A DNA stretch of 64,000 nt from Lipingzhangella_A rawalii (GTDB lineage Bacteria > Actinomycetota > Actinomycetes > Streptosporangiales > Streptosporangiaceae), in the NCBI RefSeq assembly GCF_031628175.1, contig NZ_JAVLVT010000005.1, positions 248,001 through 312,000 on the forward strand, read 5' to 3'. This document shows, piece by piece, positions 34,448-43,134 of the stretch. Within the stretch, counting starts at the first letter, position 1. Each line of letters opens with the position of its first letter. The position numbers and the translations under genes are program-made. The notes under the pieces are model-generated. The model made no database searches and was not told where the DNA came from. It saw nothing but the letters and a program-made list of their open reading frames with translations.

Positions 34448-35773
34448 GTGACGTATCTGCTTGGGCTTCGCCTCGACGGGCGCGATGTGCTCGTCGTCGG
34501 CGGAGGGCGGGTCGCGGGGCGGCGTGTGCCTGCGCTGCTGCGCGCGGGCGCGCGCGTTACTGTGGTCAGTCCGCAGCTCACCCCGGCGTTGGAAGATCTC
34601 GCCGACGCGGGGCGAATCACCTGGCAGCGGGGCTACGCCCGGGCCGGCGACGTGGTTCTGGGCGGTCTGGCCCAGTTCTGGTTGGTGCATGCGGCCACGG
34701 ACGATCCGGACGTGAACGCCGCCATCGCGGCCGAAGCCGAGGAGGCGCGCGTGTGGTGTGTGCGTGCCGACGATCGGCACGCGTCCAGCGCCTGGACCCC
34801 GGCAAGCGGGGAGGCCGGCGGGGCTATGGTCGGTGTATTGACCGACGGTGATCCGCGGCGCGCTGCCGGACTGCGCGACACCATTACCGACGCTCTGGCC
34901 GAGGGGAGTCTCGATGCCCGGCGGGGTCGGGAACGGCTGAGTGGGGTGGCTCTGGTCGGAGGTGGCCCCGGCGACCCCGGCCTGGTCACGGTGCGGGGGC
35001 GGCAGCTCCTCGCCCAGGCCGACGTGGTGGTCGCGGACCGGCTCGCGCCGACAGCGTTGCTGGACGAGCTCTCGACCGAGGTCGAGGTGGTGGATGCGGC
35101 CAAGGTCCCCTACGGGCGCGCCATGCCCCAGGAGGAGATCAACCGGATCCTGGTGGAACGGGCACAGGCCGGGAAGTTTGTGGTGCGCTTCAAGGGGGGT
35201 GACCCCTTCCTGTTCGGGCGGGGCGGCGAAGAGATGGCGGCCTGCGTCCGCGCGGGTGTTCCGGTCACCGTGGTGCCCGGTGTGACCAGCGCACTCGCTG
35301 CCCCCGCGGTCGCGGGGATTCCGGTGACCCAGCGGGGGATCACCCAGGACCTGCACGTGGTGTCCGGGCACGCGGCACCGGGAAGTTCCCGATCCACAGT
35401 GGACTGGGCGAGCCTGGCCGCCGGAACGGGTACGATCGTCGCGCTGATGGGTGTGGAACGCATCTCGGAGATCGCGGCGACGCTCCTGGCCAACGGTCGC
35501 TCCGCCGACACGCCGGTGGCGTTGATCCAGGAGGGAACCCTGCCCACCCAGTCGACCGTGGTGGCTACGCTCGGCACCGTCGATGCCGCCGCAGCCGAGG
35601 TGCGCCCGCCCGCGATCATCGTGATTGGACCGGTCGTGAACGTGCCCCTCGAGCTCGACCTGCTGCGGCAGTGGGTCCAGGACCACGAGGCCACCGGCGC
35701 GGAGCACCGGTCCGAGCACGGTGCGCAGAGTTCTGTGCGCCCGAGCCGCCTTGGTGGGCCCCGGGGTACGTGA
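34448..35773 (+). CDS. cysG: CysG-like uroporphyrinogen-III C-methyltransferase with precorrin-2 dehydrogenase domain
   Basis: 441 residues. N-terminal siroheme-synthase domain (LGLRLDGRDVLVVGGGRVAGRR, about 5-26, in pieces) oxidises precorrin-2. From about 165 the SAM-dependent methyltransferase domain has VALVGGGPGDPGLVTVRG, DVVVADRLAP, GRAMPQEEINRIL, VVRFKGGDPFLFGRGGEE and VVPGVTSALAAPAVAGIP. It makes precorrin-2 (entry to cobalamin) and sirohydrochlorin (toward siroheme). GTG 34448 follows GGAAGGG at 8 nt; the open frame from 34232 is noncoding. A 212-bp gap separates it from bluB-cobT, so it may have its own promoter. Confidence 0.92.
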   Translation: MTYLLGLRLDGRDVLVVGGGRVAGRRVPALLRAGARVTVVSPQLTPALEDLADAGRITWQRGYARAGDVVLGGLAQFWLVHAATDDPDVNAAIAAEAEEARVWCVRADDRHASSAWTPASGEAGGAMVGVLTDGDPRRAAGLRDTITDALAEGSLDARRGRERLSGVALVGGGPGDPGLVTVRGRQLLAQADVVVADRLAPTALLDELSTEVEVVDAAKVPYGRAMPQEEINRILVERAQAGKFVVRFKGGDPFLFGRGGEEMAACVRAGVPVTVVPGVTSALAAPAVAGIPVTQRGITQDLHVVSGHAAPGSSRSTVDWASLAAGTGTIVALMGVERISEIAATLLANGRSADTPVALIQEGTLPTQSTVVATLGTVDAAAAEVRPPAIIVIGPVVNVPLELDLLRQWVQDHEATGAEHRSEHGAQSSVRPSRLGGPRGT

Positions 35774-35802
35774 CCACAGAGGAGCGACAGAGAGGCGCGA
35801 GC

Positions 35803-37515
35803 ATGTCCGGGGATGGAACGACGCTCGGTGACGCCGGCGGGCAGGCGAGCTCGCTGGAGCAAGCGCTTCTGGAACTGCGGTCGCAGGCCAAGAACCTGAG
35901 GCTGGCGGACGGGCTTCCCGGCGCGGAGCGAGGCGAGGTCGCCCGGCGCGACGTGCTCGACCAGTTGGACGACTTCGTGCTGCCCCGGGTGCGCCGCAAC
36001 GACGTGCCGATGCTGATCGCCGTGGCCGGATCCACGGGTGCGGGCAAATCCACACTGGTGAACAGCCTGGTCGGGGAACAGGTGACCACGACCGGGGTGC
36101 GCCGGCCAACCACCAACAGTCCGGTTCTGGCGTGCAATCCCGCGGACACTGAGTGGTTCAGCGAGGCGTCCTTCCTGCCGACCCTGCCGCGGGTACGGCA
36201 ACAGGGGCTGGCGATGCCCGGTAAGGACGGCATGCTGGTCCTGGCGGCCAGTGAGTGCATGCCGCCGGGCGTCGCCCTGTTGGACACCCCGGATGTGGAC
36301 TCGGTGGTCTCCAGCCATCACGAGTTTGCCGCGAAGTTCCTCGACGCGGCCGACCTCTGGGTGTTCGTCACCACCAGTGCCCGCTACGCCGATGCTCGGG
36401 TGTGGGAGTTTCTCCAGGTCGCGCGGGATCGGGACACCTCCCTGGCGGTGGTGCTCTCCCGGACGCCACGGCGCGGTGAGGACCAGCTGGTGCGCCATTT
36501 CGACGCCATGCTCGCGGCCAACGGTCTGGATGGCGCCGCACGGTTCACGATCCCCGAGACGGACCAGGTCGCCGAGGGGAGGTTCACGGGGGGAACCGTG
36601 GACATGGTTCGTACGTTCCTGGCCGATGTCGCCGGGGAAATCGCCCTGCGTTCCACGGTAACCCGGCGCACCTTCGACGGCGTCCTGGAGAGCTTTCGCA
36701 CCCGGGTTCCCGAACTCGCGCGCCAGGTGGAGACCCAACTGGAGGCGCGGGAGGCCCTGGCCGCGCCCCCGGAGCGGATCTATCCGGCGGTTCGTGCCCA
36801 CCTGATGTCCCAGGCCCGGGACGGATCGCTGCTGCACGGCAACCTGCTGGCCCGATGGCGCGATCTCGCGGCCAGTGGGGAACTTACCCCCTCCCTGCGT
36901 CGACGCATGCGGCGCCGGGAACAGCCGGTCGATGACACCCGGGTTCGTGGAGTTGCAGAGGCCGTGGCCGACTCCCTCACGGCGCTGCTGGTGTCCGGGG
37001 CGGAGCGCGCCATGGACCAGGTGTTGGCCGAGTGGTCCAAGGTCGAGGGAGGGGCCGAGCTCGCCGCACAGCACGGTCTGACCGGAATCACCGAGGATTT
37101 TCCCGAACGTGCCCGTGCCAGCATCGCCGAATGGCAGCAGGGAATCGTGGACCTGGTCTCCGGGGACGGGGTGGCGAAGCGAACCGCGGCCCGGCTGGTG
37201 ACCTACGACCGGGAGGCGTTCGCTCAGGTACTGACCGTTGGCCTGCTGGGCTTCGGGATTTCCGAGGCGTCGGGCAGCGTTGGCAGCATCGAGGGCGCGG
37301 CCGTACCGCGGCGACTGCTACGGTCGCTGTTCGGGGCCGAGTCTCTGCGCAGTATCGGCGACCGGGCTACGCGGGATCTGGAGGCGCGGATCGCCATGCT
37401 GTTGGACGCGGAGAAGCAGCGGTTCGTCGCCGCGTTGAGCGCGGCCAACCTCCCTGCGGAAACCGCGGCTGTTCACCTCTACCAGGCGATATACAACATC
37501 GAGATCGTGCGATGA
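35803..37515 (+). CDS. Dynamin-like GTPase, first of a tandem pair
   Basis: 570 residues. P-loop AVAGSTGAGKSTLVNSLVG (74-92), a switch-1-like RRPTTNSPVLAC, G3-like LLDTPDVDSV and a long helical C-terminal half with paired Arg/Glu heptads (SFRTRVPELARQVETQLEAR), as in bacterial dynamin-like proteins. The G4 NKxD is not obvious (VVLSRTPRRGED in its place). It lacks clear membrane helices, unlike its partner. GAGAGG 7 nt before ATG 35803 supports this start; a GTG at 35770 overlapping the cysG stop is an alternative. The last bases overlap the next start (ATGA). Confidence 0.85.
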   Translation: MSGDGTTLGDAGGQASSLEQALLELRSQAKNLRLADGLPGAERGEVARRDVLDQLDDFVLPRVRRNDVPMLIAVAGSTGAGKSTLVNSLVGEQVTTTGVRRPTTNSPVLACNPADTEWFSEASFLPTLPRVRQQGLAMPGKDGMLVLAASECMPPGVALLDTPDVDSVVSSHHEFAAKFLDAADLWVFVTTSARYADARVWEFLQVARDRDTSLAVVLSRTPRRGEDQLVRHFDAMLAANGLDGAARFTIPETDQVAEGRFTGGTVDMVRTFLADVAGEIALRSTVTRRTFDGVLESFRTRVPELARQVETQLEAREALAAPPERIYPAVRAHLMSQARDGSLLHGNLLARWRDLAASGELTPSLRRRMRRREQPVDDTRVRGVAEAVADSLTALLVSGAERAMDQVLAEWSKVEGGAELAAQHGLTGITEDFPERARASIAEWQQGIVDLVSGDGVAKRTAARLVTYDREAFAQVLTVGLLGFGISEASGSVGSIEGAAVPRRLLRSLFGAESLRSIGDRATRDLEARIAMLLDAEKQRFVAALSAANLPAETAAVHLYQAIYNIEIVR

Positions 37516-39689
37516 ACACTGACCGCAATGCTGCGCACACTCCGGGTGCGGGCGACGAATCCTCGTGGCAGGGCTCTGCGCCCGCGAGTCGTGATGTCGA
37601 CGAGGCTGGCTGGGTGACCGCGCAGTCGTGGCCGGGCGACGCACAGGGGCGGGTGCAGGACCGGCTGGCTGTTGATGAGTCCGCAGAGACCGTCGGCGCG
37701 GGACACGGGGCCCGCCCGGGAGGTCAGGAGCAGCTCCAGGCCGCCCAGCCGGCCGACCAGACGGCAGCCCAGCTACCGCGCCGACGCCCGGGAGCGAATA
37801 CCCAGCGTGTTCCGGACGAGCGACGATCCCGGCATCGGGCCGATCCGGCCGATCCGGAACAGCTCGCCGACTGGGTGGACAGCCTCGCCGCGACGGCAGC
37901 AGAGGACGATCCGAATCCCGCGCCGGCCGCCGGAGGTGCCGCTGTGGAGTCCGCGGGGTACGGCAGCGGCATCGCTTCCGAGGCGGGGTTCTCCTCCCCC
38001 CGGCCGCCGGAGCCGGAGCTGACCGAGGATGTGGCTGCGTCCGGGCTGTCCCGCCCGGATCTGATCAGGCGGCTGGACGCCCTCTCCACCCTGGTCGAGA
38101 TCGGTGGGTCCACGCTTCCGGAATCGACGGTCACGTCGGCGCGTCGGCTCCTGGACCAGGCGGGCACGCGTCTGAGGCTGTCCGCGGACCACACCGTCGT
38201 CGCCCTGGCGGGGGGAACTGGAAGCGGCAAGTCCTCGCTCTTCAACGCGTTGTGTGGACTCGACTTCTCCGAGGTGGGCATTCTCCGCCCCACAACATCC
38301 TCCACCCACGCGTGCGTGTGGGGATCCGACGGCGCGGCCCCGGTGCTGGACTGGCTGGGTGTGTCCGAGCGCCTCCGCCATTCCCGGAGCAGCGAGCTGG
38401 ACCGGATCGATGACGATCTGACCGGGCTGATCCTGCTGGATCTCCCCGACCACGATTCGGTGCAGTCGGCCCAGGTCGCCGAGGCTGAGCGCCTGTTGGG
38501 GGTGGTGGACCTGATGGTGTGGGTTCTGGACCCCCAGAAGTATGCGGACGCCGCGGTACACCACCGCCACCTGGCGCAGATGTCCGGACACGACTCCGTG
38601 ATGGTTACGGTGCTCAATCAAGTGGACCGGCTCTCCCACCGGGAGATGGAGGAGTGCCTGCTGGACCTCCAGCGACTTCTGGAGACCGAGTCGGGGGCAC
38701 AGCCGCGCATCGTGACGGTGTCGACCCTGACCGGGGCCGGGCTGCCACAATTGCGGGAGCTGCTGGTCGAGACGGTTCGGCAGCGCGATGCTTCGGTGCA
38801 GCGCCTCGGCGCCGATCTGGAACGACTCATCACCCAGTTCACCGCGCATGTTGGGCCGCAACTGCCCCGTGGGCATGACGGGGAACTCCTGGGGGTCCCC
38901 CCGGAGGTGCGGGAACGCCTCTTCAACGCCGCCCTCGACGCGAGTGGACTCACCGGGATCGCCGCAGCCACCGAGACGGCACACGAACGTACCGGAGGCA
39001 CGTACGTGGCCTGGCCGTTGGCGGAGTGGGTGCGTCGGGCGCGGCGCGGGTCGAACCGCCATATCCGGCTGGACATGCTCGACAACGCAACCCGGGGACA
39101 TGTCGACACGCAGATCGGAACACAGCGGGCGGTCCTGGACGCCGCCCTGGACGACACGGCACGGGAGTCCGCGACCGGGCTTCCCGATCCCTGGCCCTCC
39201 CGGGTACGGGCCGCGGCGCGCAGCAGCGCCACCGAACTTCCCGAGCTGCTCGACGGTGCGGTCCGGGTTCCGCAGGACCAGGTGCCGCGCTGGTGGCAGC
39301 TCGCCCAGTGGGCGCAGAACGCCGTGCTGGTGGTGGCCGGAGCCAGCCTGCTGTGGCTGGGTACGCTGCTTGGGCTTCGAATCGCCGGAGTGGACACCGG
39401 GGTGGCCGTGTTGGACGATCTGGGCTTCGGGATCCTGGCCGCGGTGCTGCTGACCGCCAGCCTGGCCGTGGGATGGTTGGCCGAGGTCGGCTGTCGCAAT
39501 CTGGTTGATGTCGCGGCCACGCGGCTGCGGGACGATATTGAACGCCCGGGGCGCGAACGTATCGCCGCGATCGTGGCCGACCGGGTGCTCGCCCCGATCG
39601 AGCGGGAGCTGCACGAGTACGAACGGTTCCGTGCCGCACTCGCCGTCGCGAGCCCGGACCGGGCTCGGGAGGCCGCGCCGCCCCACTAG
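37512..39689 (+). CDS. Membrane-anchored dynamin-like GTPase, second of a tandem pair
   Basis: 725 residues. Residues 1-170 are charged, Gln/Pro/Asp-rich and probably disordered. P-loop LAGGTGSGKSSLFNALCGL near 231-249, RPTTSSTHACVWG, G3-like LLDLPDHDSVQ, G4-like LNQVDRL, then a helical region and two membrane segments near 602-625 (VLVVAGASLLWLGTLLGL) and 633-660 (LGFGILAAVLLTASLAVGWL). The pair of unequal GTPases, one soluble and one membrane-bound, recalls tandem bacterial dynamin-like proteins such as IniA/IniC that remodel membranes (analogy only). Start ATG 37512 overlaps the previous stop by 4 bp. Confidence 0.85.
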   Translation: MNTDRNAAHTPGAGDESSWQGSAPASRDVDEAGWVTAQSWPGDAQGRVQDRLAVDESAETVGAGHGARPGGQEQLQAAQPADQTAAQLPRRRPGANTQRVPDERRSRHRADPADPEQLADWVDSLAATAAEDDPNPAPAAGGAAVESAGYGSGIASEAGFSSPRPPEPELTEDVAASGLSRPDLIRRLDALSTLVEIGGSTLPESTVTSARRLLDQAGTRLRLSADHTVVALAGGTGSGKSSLFNALCGLDFSEVGILRPTTSSTHACVWGSDGAAPVLDWLGVSERLRHSRSSELDRIDDDLTGLILLDLPDHDSVQSAQVAEAERLLGVVDLMVWVLDPQKYADAAVHHRHLAQMSGHDSVMVTVLNQVDRLSHREMEECLLDLQRLLETESGAQPRIVTVSTLTGAGLPQLRELLVETVRQRDASVQRLGADLERLITQFTAHVGPQLPRGHDGELLGVPPEVRERLFNAALDASGLTGIAAATETAHERTGGTYVAWPLAEWVRRARRGSNRHIRLDMLDNATRGHVDTQIGTQRAVLDAALDDTARESATGLPDPWPSRVRAAARSSATELPELLDGAVRVPQDQVPRWWQLAQWAQNAVLVVAGASLLWLGTLLGLRIAGVDTGVAVLDDLGFGILAAVLLTASLAVGWLAEVGCRNLVDVAATRLRDDIERPGRERIAAIVADRVLAPIERELHEYERFRAALAVASPDRAREAAPPH

Positions 39690-39798
39690 CGCGGGCGGCC
39701 CCGCCGTCCGGCCCCCTGTGGGTGCGTGTGGAGGGGACGTGTCCACAGGGCGCCAATGGACATTGTCGGTGGGGAGTCGGTGGTCGCACCGTGTCCCC

Positions 39799-40830
39799 AT
39801 GGCTGAACAACCGCAGGTGCCCGCAAACGTCCCCCTTCCGTCCCTGACCCTCACTGGCCCGTCCGATCTCTTGGCGGCCGTCCCCTACCTGCTCGGATTC
39901 CATCCCCGGGACAGTCTCGTCCTGGTGGGTATCGCCCGCCAGGGCAGCCGACAGACCATCTGCTGTAGTGCGCGCTGTGATCTGCCCACGGTTGCGGCCG
40001 AGGCTCCGGCCACGGCCGCGATTGTGACCCAGCCGATCCACGCCGCCAACGCCGCGTTCGTTGTCCTGGTGGGGTACGGCCCAGCACACCGGGTCACCCC
40101 CTGTGTGGATGCGGTTCAGCAGGCGGTGGCCGCGCGAGGGGTGGAACTGAGGGAGGCCCTCCGGTTCACCGAGGGGCGCTACTGGTCCTACACCTGCACC
40201 GGAACGTGCTGCCCTGCCACCGGGATGCCCTTCGACCCGCAGAATTCCCTCATCCCCACCCAGATGGTCGCGGCCGGTTTCGTTGCCTACGCGGACCGGA
40301 GCCAGCTCGATTCCGTGCTGGATCCCGTGACCGGGCCGCGGCGCGCGGCGATGAGCGAGGCTACGCACCGGCTGGAGGGGGAGCCCCCCGAGGAGGAACA
40401 CCTCCGGACGGCAGGCACCGAATCCGTGCGAGCCGCGGCTGCGGCTGCGGATCACGGTGCCCTTCCACAGGATCCGGCCGAGTTGGCGTGGTTGTGCCTG
40501 GCGGTGCGGGACACCCGGGTTCGGGACGAGGCCTGGCTGCGGATTCGCCCGGAGAACGCCGAGGCTCAGTTGCACCTGTGGCAGTGGATCCTCCGCAATG
40601 CGGAGCCGCGCTATCGCGTCGCGCCCGGCGCACTGGCCGCGTTCGCCGCCTGGCAGTCGGGCCGGGGTGCACTGGCCAATCTCGCCTTGGACCGGGTTCT
40701 GGGTGCAGATCCGAACTATCCCATGGCACTGCTGCTGCGGCGGGCCCTCCAGTGTGGGCTGCCGCCCCAGAGGTGGGCGACGGTCGTTCCCGAACAGTGC
40801 CCCGGCGGGACTCCGTTCGGTGCCGAGTGA
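39799..40830 (+). CDS. DUF4192 family protein
   Basis: 343 residues of an actinobacteria-specific family. SDLLAAVPYLLGFHPRDSLVLVG at the N-terminus, RYWSYTCTGTCCPATGMPFD near 131-150 and LAWLCLAVRDTRVRDEAW are family hallmarks. The CTGTCC cysteines and the C-terminal tetratricopeptide-like helices (LANLALDRVLGADPNYPMALLL) are conserved. Function is unknown. Start ATG 39799 is the first Met before the conserved block; an open frame extends further upstream without homology. Confidence 0.85.
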   Translation: MAEQPQVPANVPLPSLTLTGPSDLLAAVPYLLGFHPRDSLVLVGIARQGSRQTICCSARCDLPTVAAEAPATAAIVTQPIHAANAAFVVLVGYGPAHRVTPCVDAVQQAVAARGVELREALRFTEGRYWSYTCTGTCCPATGMPFDPQNSLIPTQMVAAGFVAYADRSQLDSVLDPVTGPRRAAMSEATHRLEGEPPEEEHLRTAGTESVRAAAAAADHGALPQDPAELAWLCLAVRDTRVRDEAWLRIRPENAEAQLHLWQWILRNAEPRYRVAPGALAAFAAWQSGRGALANLALDRVLGADPNYPMALLLRRALQCGLPPQRWATVVPEQCPGGTPFGAE

Positions 40831-40927
40831 TCCGTTGGGCCACCACAGCGTTCTGGCGTTCCTCAGCTTGGCTGAGTTCAGTGCAATCGGTTCCGGCACA
40901 ATGGCCGGGGCACCGGCGGTTGCGTCC

Positions 40928-40933
40928 TAGGCT
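40928..40933 (+). promoter_or_regulatory. -10 box (TAGGCT) for leaderless ettA
   Basis: TAGGCT is followed by exactly 6 nt and the ATG at 40940, the TAnnnT-N6-start arrangement of actinobacterial leaderless messages. Confidence 0.6.
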
Positions 40934-40939
40934 GGGGGC

Positions 40940-42604
40940 ATGCCGGAGTACATCTACACCATGCGGAACGTGCGCAAGGCGCACGGCGACAAGGTCATCT
41001 TGGACGACGTCTCGGGTTCGTTCCTGCCGGGCGCCAAGATCGGCGTCGTCGGTCCGAACGGAGCGGGTAAGTCTTCCCTGCTGAAACTGATGGCAGGGGT
41101 TGACCAGCCGTCCAACGGTGAGGCCCGGCTGATGCCTGGTTTCTCGGTGGGGCTTCTGGCTCAGGAGCCGCATCTGGACACCTCCAAAACGGTGCTGGAG
41201 AACGTTGAGGACGGTGTGGCCGAGACGAAGGCGATGGTCGCCCGGTTCAACGAGATTGCCGAGCAGATGGCCACGGACTACTCCGAGGAACTGCTCGAGG
41301 AGATGGGGCGGCTTCAGGAGCAGCTTGACCATCGGGGTGCCTGGGACCTGGACAGTCAGCTGGCCCAGGCCATGGACGCGCTGCGGTGCCCACCCGGTGA
41401 CGCACTGGTATCCCAGCTCTCCGGTGGCGAGCGCCGGAGGGTGGCCCTGTGCCGGCTGTTGCTGGAGCGGCCCGACCTGCTGTTGCTGGACGAGCCCACC
41501 AACCATCTGGACGCGGAGAGCGTGCAGTGGCTGGAGCAGCACCTGGAGAAGTACCCCGGCACGATTATCGCGATCACCCACGATCGGTACTTCCTGGAGA
41601 ACGTCGCGACCTGGATCCTCGAACTGGACCGCGGCAAGCTCTACCCCTACGAGGGCAACTACACCACCTACCTGGAGACGAAGTCCGCCCGGCTCAAGGT
41701 CGAGGGGCAGAAGGACGCCAAGCGGGAGCGCCGGCTCAACGAGGAACTGGAGTGGGTCCGCTCCAACCCCAAGGCCCGGCAGAGCAAGAGTAAGGCGCGG
41801 CTCCAGCGGTACGAGGAGATGGCCGCCGAGGCGGCCCAGAAGCGCAAGCTGGACTTCGAGGAGATCCAGATTCCGCCGGGGCCTCGGCTGGGCTCCAGCG
41901 TGGTGGAGGTGGAGAACCTCACCAAGGGATTCGACGACCGGCTGCTGATCGAGAACCTCAGTTTCTCGTTGCCACCGAACGGCATTGTGGGCGTCATTGG
42001 CCCCAACGGTGTCGGGAAGACCACCCTGTTCCGAATGATCATGGGGGAGGAGAAGCCGGATTCCGGTTCCATTTCCGTCGGCAACACGGTGCAGATTTCC
42101 TATGTGGACCAGTCCCGGGAACGAATCGCCGGCGACAAGAACGTGTGGGAGGCCATCAGCGACGGGGAGACGTTCATCCGGGTCGGCAACGTGGAGATCC
42201 CCAGTCGTGCCTACGTCGCCGCGTTCGGCTTCAAGGGTTCGGACCAACAGAAGCCCGCGGAGGTCCTCTCGGGCGGGGAACGTAACCGGGTGAACCTGGC
42301 TCTGACCCTCAAGCAGGGGGGAAACCTGCTGCTACTGGACGAGCCCACCAATGACCTGGATGTGGACACCCTCGCCTCCCTGGAGAACGCGCTGTTGGAC
42401 TTCCCGGGATGTGCGGTGATCACCAGCCACGATCGGTGGTTCCTGGATCGGGTCGCCACCCATATCCTCGCCTGGGAGGGCGGCGCGAACTGGTTCTGGT
42501 TCGAGGGCAACTTCGAGTCCTACGAACGGAACAAGATCGAGCGCATGGGCCCGGAGGCCGCACGTCCCCATGCGGTCACCCACCGGAAGCTGACCCGGGA
42601 CTGA
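40940..42604 (+). CDS. ettA: Energy-dependent translational throttle protein EttA (ABC-F)
   Basis: 554 residues, the usual EttA length. Two ABC domains: Walker A GPNGAGKSSLLKLMAG and GPNGVGKTTLFRMIMG, signatures LSGGERRRVALC and LSGGERNRVNLA, Walker B LLLLDEPTNHLDAES and LLLLDEPTNDLDVD. The linker between them (KSARLKVEGQKDAKRERR, arginine/lysine-rich) is the tRNA-contacting P-site motif. It gates the first elongation step according to the ADP/ATP ratio at the ribosomal E site. There are no membrane segments. Leaderless start. Confidence 0.96.
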   Translation: MPEYIYTMRNVRKAHGDKVILDDVSGSFLPGAKIGVVGPNGAGKSSLLKLMAGVDQPSNGEARLMPGFSVGLLAQEPHLDTSKTVLENVEDGVAETKAMVARFNEIAEQMATDYSEELLEEMGRLQEQLDHRGAWDLDSQLAQAMDALRCPPGDALVSQLSGGERRRVALCRLLLERPDLLLLDEPTNHLDAESVQWLEQHLEKYPGTIIAITHDRYFLENVATWILELDRGKLYPYEGNYTTYLETKSARLKVEGQKDAKRERRLNEELEWVRSNPKARQSKSKARLQRYEEMAAEAAQKRKLDFEEIQIPPGPRLGSSVVEVENLTKGFDDRLLIENLSFSLPPNGIVGVIGPNGVGKTTLFRMIMGEEKPDSGSISVGNTVQISYVDQSRERIAGDKNVWEAISDGETFIRVGNVEIPSRAYVAAFGFKGSDQQKPAEVLSGGERNRVNLALTLKQGGNLLLLDEPTNDLDVDTLASLENALLDFPGCAVITSHDRWFLDRVATHILAWEGGANWFWFEGNFESYERNKIERMGPEAARPHAVTHRKLTRD

Positions 42605-42641
42605 CCCGGCTTCGTTCCTTCGCATAGGGTGGCAGGCGACG

Positions 42642-43070
42642 ATGAGCACCGCAGACGAGTCCAAGATGACCTTCTACGAGGCGGTGGGAGGCGAAGAGAC
42701 CTTCACCCGCCTCGTCCGCCGGTTCTATGCGGGTGTCGCCAACGATCCCCAACTGCGGGCGTTGTATCCCGAGGAGGATCTCGGGCCGGCCGAGGAACGG
42801 CTACGCCTGTTCCTGATGCAGTACTGGGGTGGTCCGCGAACCTACAGTGATCAGCGTGGCCACCCCCGCCTGCGCATGCGGCACGCCCCGTTCCGGATCG
42901 GGCCGGCCGAACGTGACCGGTGGCTGGACCACATGCGCGTCGCGGTGGACGAGCTGGAGCTACCCCAGCACCTGGACCGGATGTTGTGGGACTATCTCGT
43001 CTACGCCGCGCACAGCATGGTGAACACCCCGGCCGAGGAGCGTGATTCGGGGCTGCCGGTCACCGAGTAG
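42642..43070 (+). CDS. glbO: Group II truncated hemoglobin (trHbO-like)
   Basis: 142 residues. FYEAVGGEETFTRLVRRFYAG at the N-terminus (B10 Tyr in RRFY), YPEEDLGPAEERLRLFLMQYWGGP, proximal His in LRMRHAPFRIG and the G8 Trp in RDRWLDHM identify the group II family. It binds O2 with high affinity and is linked in mycobacteria to respiration and peroxide or NO handling. It lies 37 bp downstream of ettA and may be cotranscribed. Confidence 0.93.
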   Translation: MSTADESKMTFYEAVGGEETFTRLVRRFYAGVANDPQLRALYPEEDLGPAEERLRLFLMQYWGGPRTYSDQRGHPRLRMRHAPFRIGPAERDRWLDHMRVAVDELELPQHLDRMLWDYLVYAAHSMVNTPAEERDSGLPVTE

Positions 43071-43122
43071 ACCGAGTAGTCGGAACTTTGCGAACTCTCT
43101 GCGTGTGGCCCGTTCCGGGGCG

Positions 43123-43128
43123 TAAGAT
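43123..43128 (+). promoter_or_regulatory. -10 box (TAAGAT) for leaderless Rpn-like gene
   Basis: TAAGAT, six nt, then ATG 43135: the same leaderless geometry as for ettA. Confidence 0.6.
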
Positions 43129-43134
43129 CCGGCC

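Noticed and set aside
35110..37074. 654-codon minus frame antisense to cysG and the first GTPase
   Set aside because: No recognisable domain; composition expected of the complementary strand.
37032..39689. 885-codon open frame for the second dynamin-like GTPase
   Set aside because: The first 160 codons overlap the preceding GTPase in another frame; ATG 37512 with a 4-bp overlap is the natural start.
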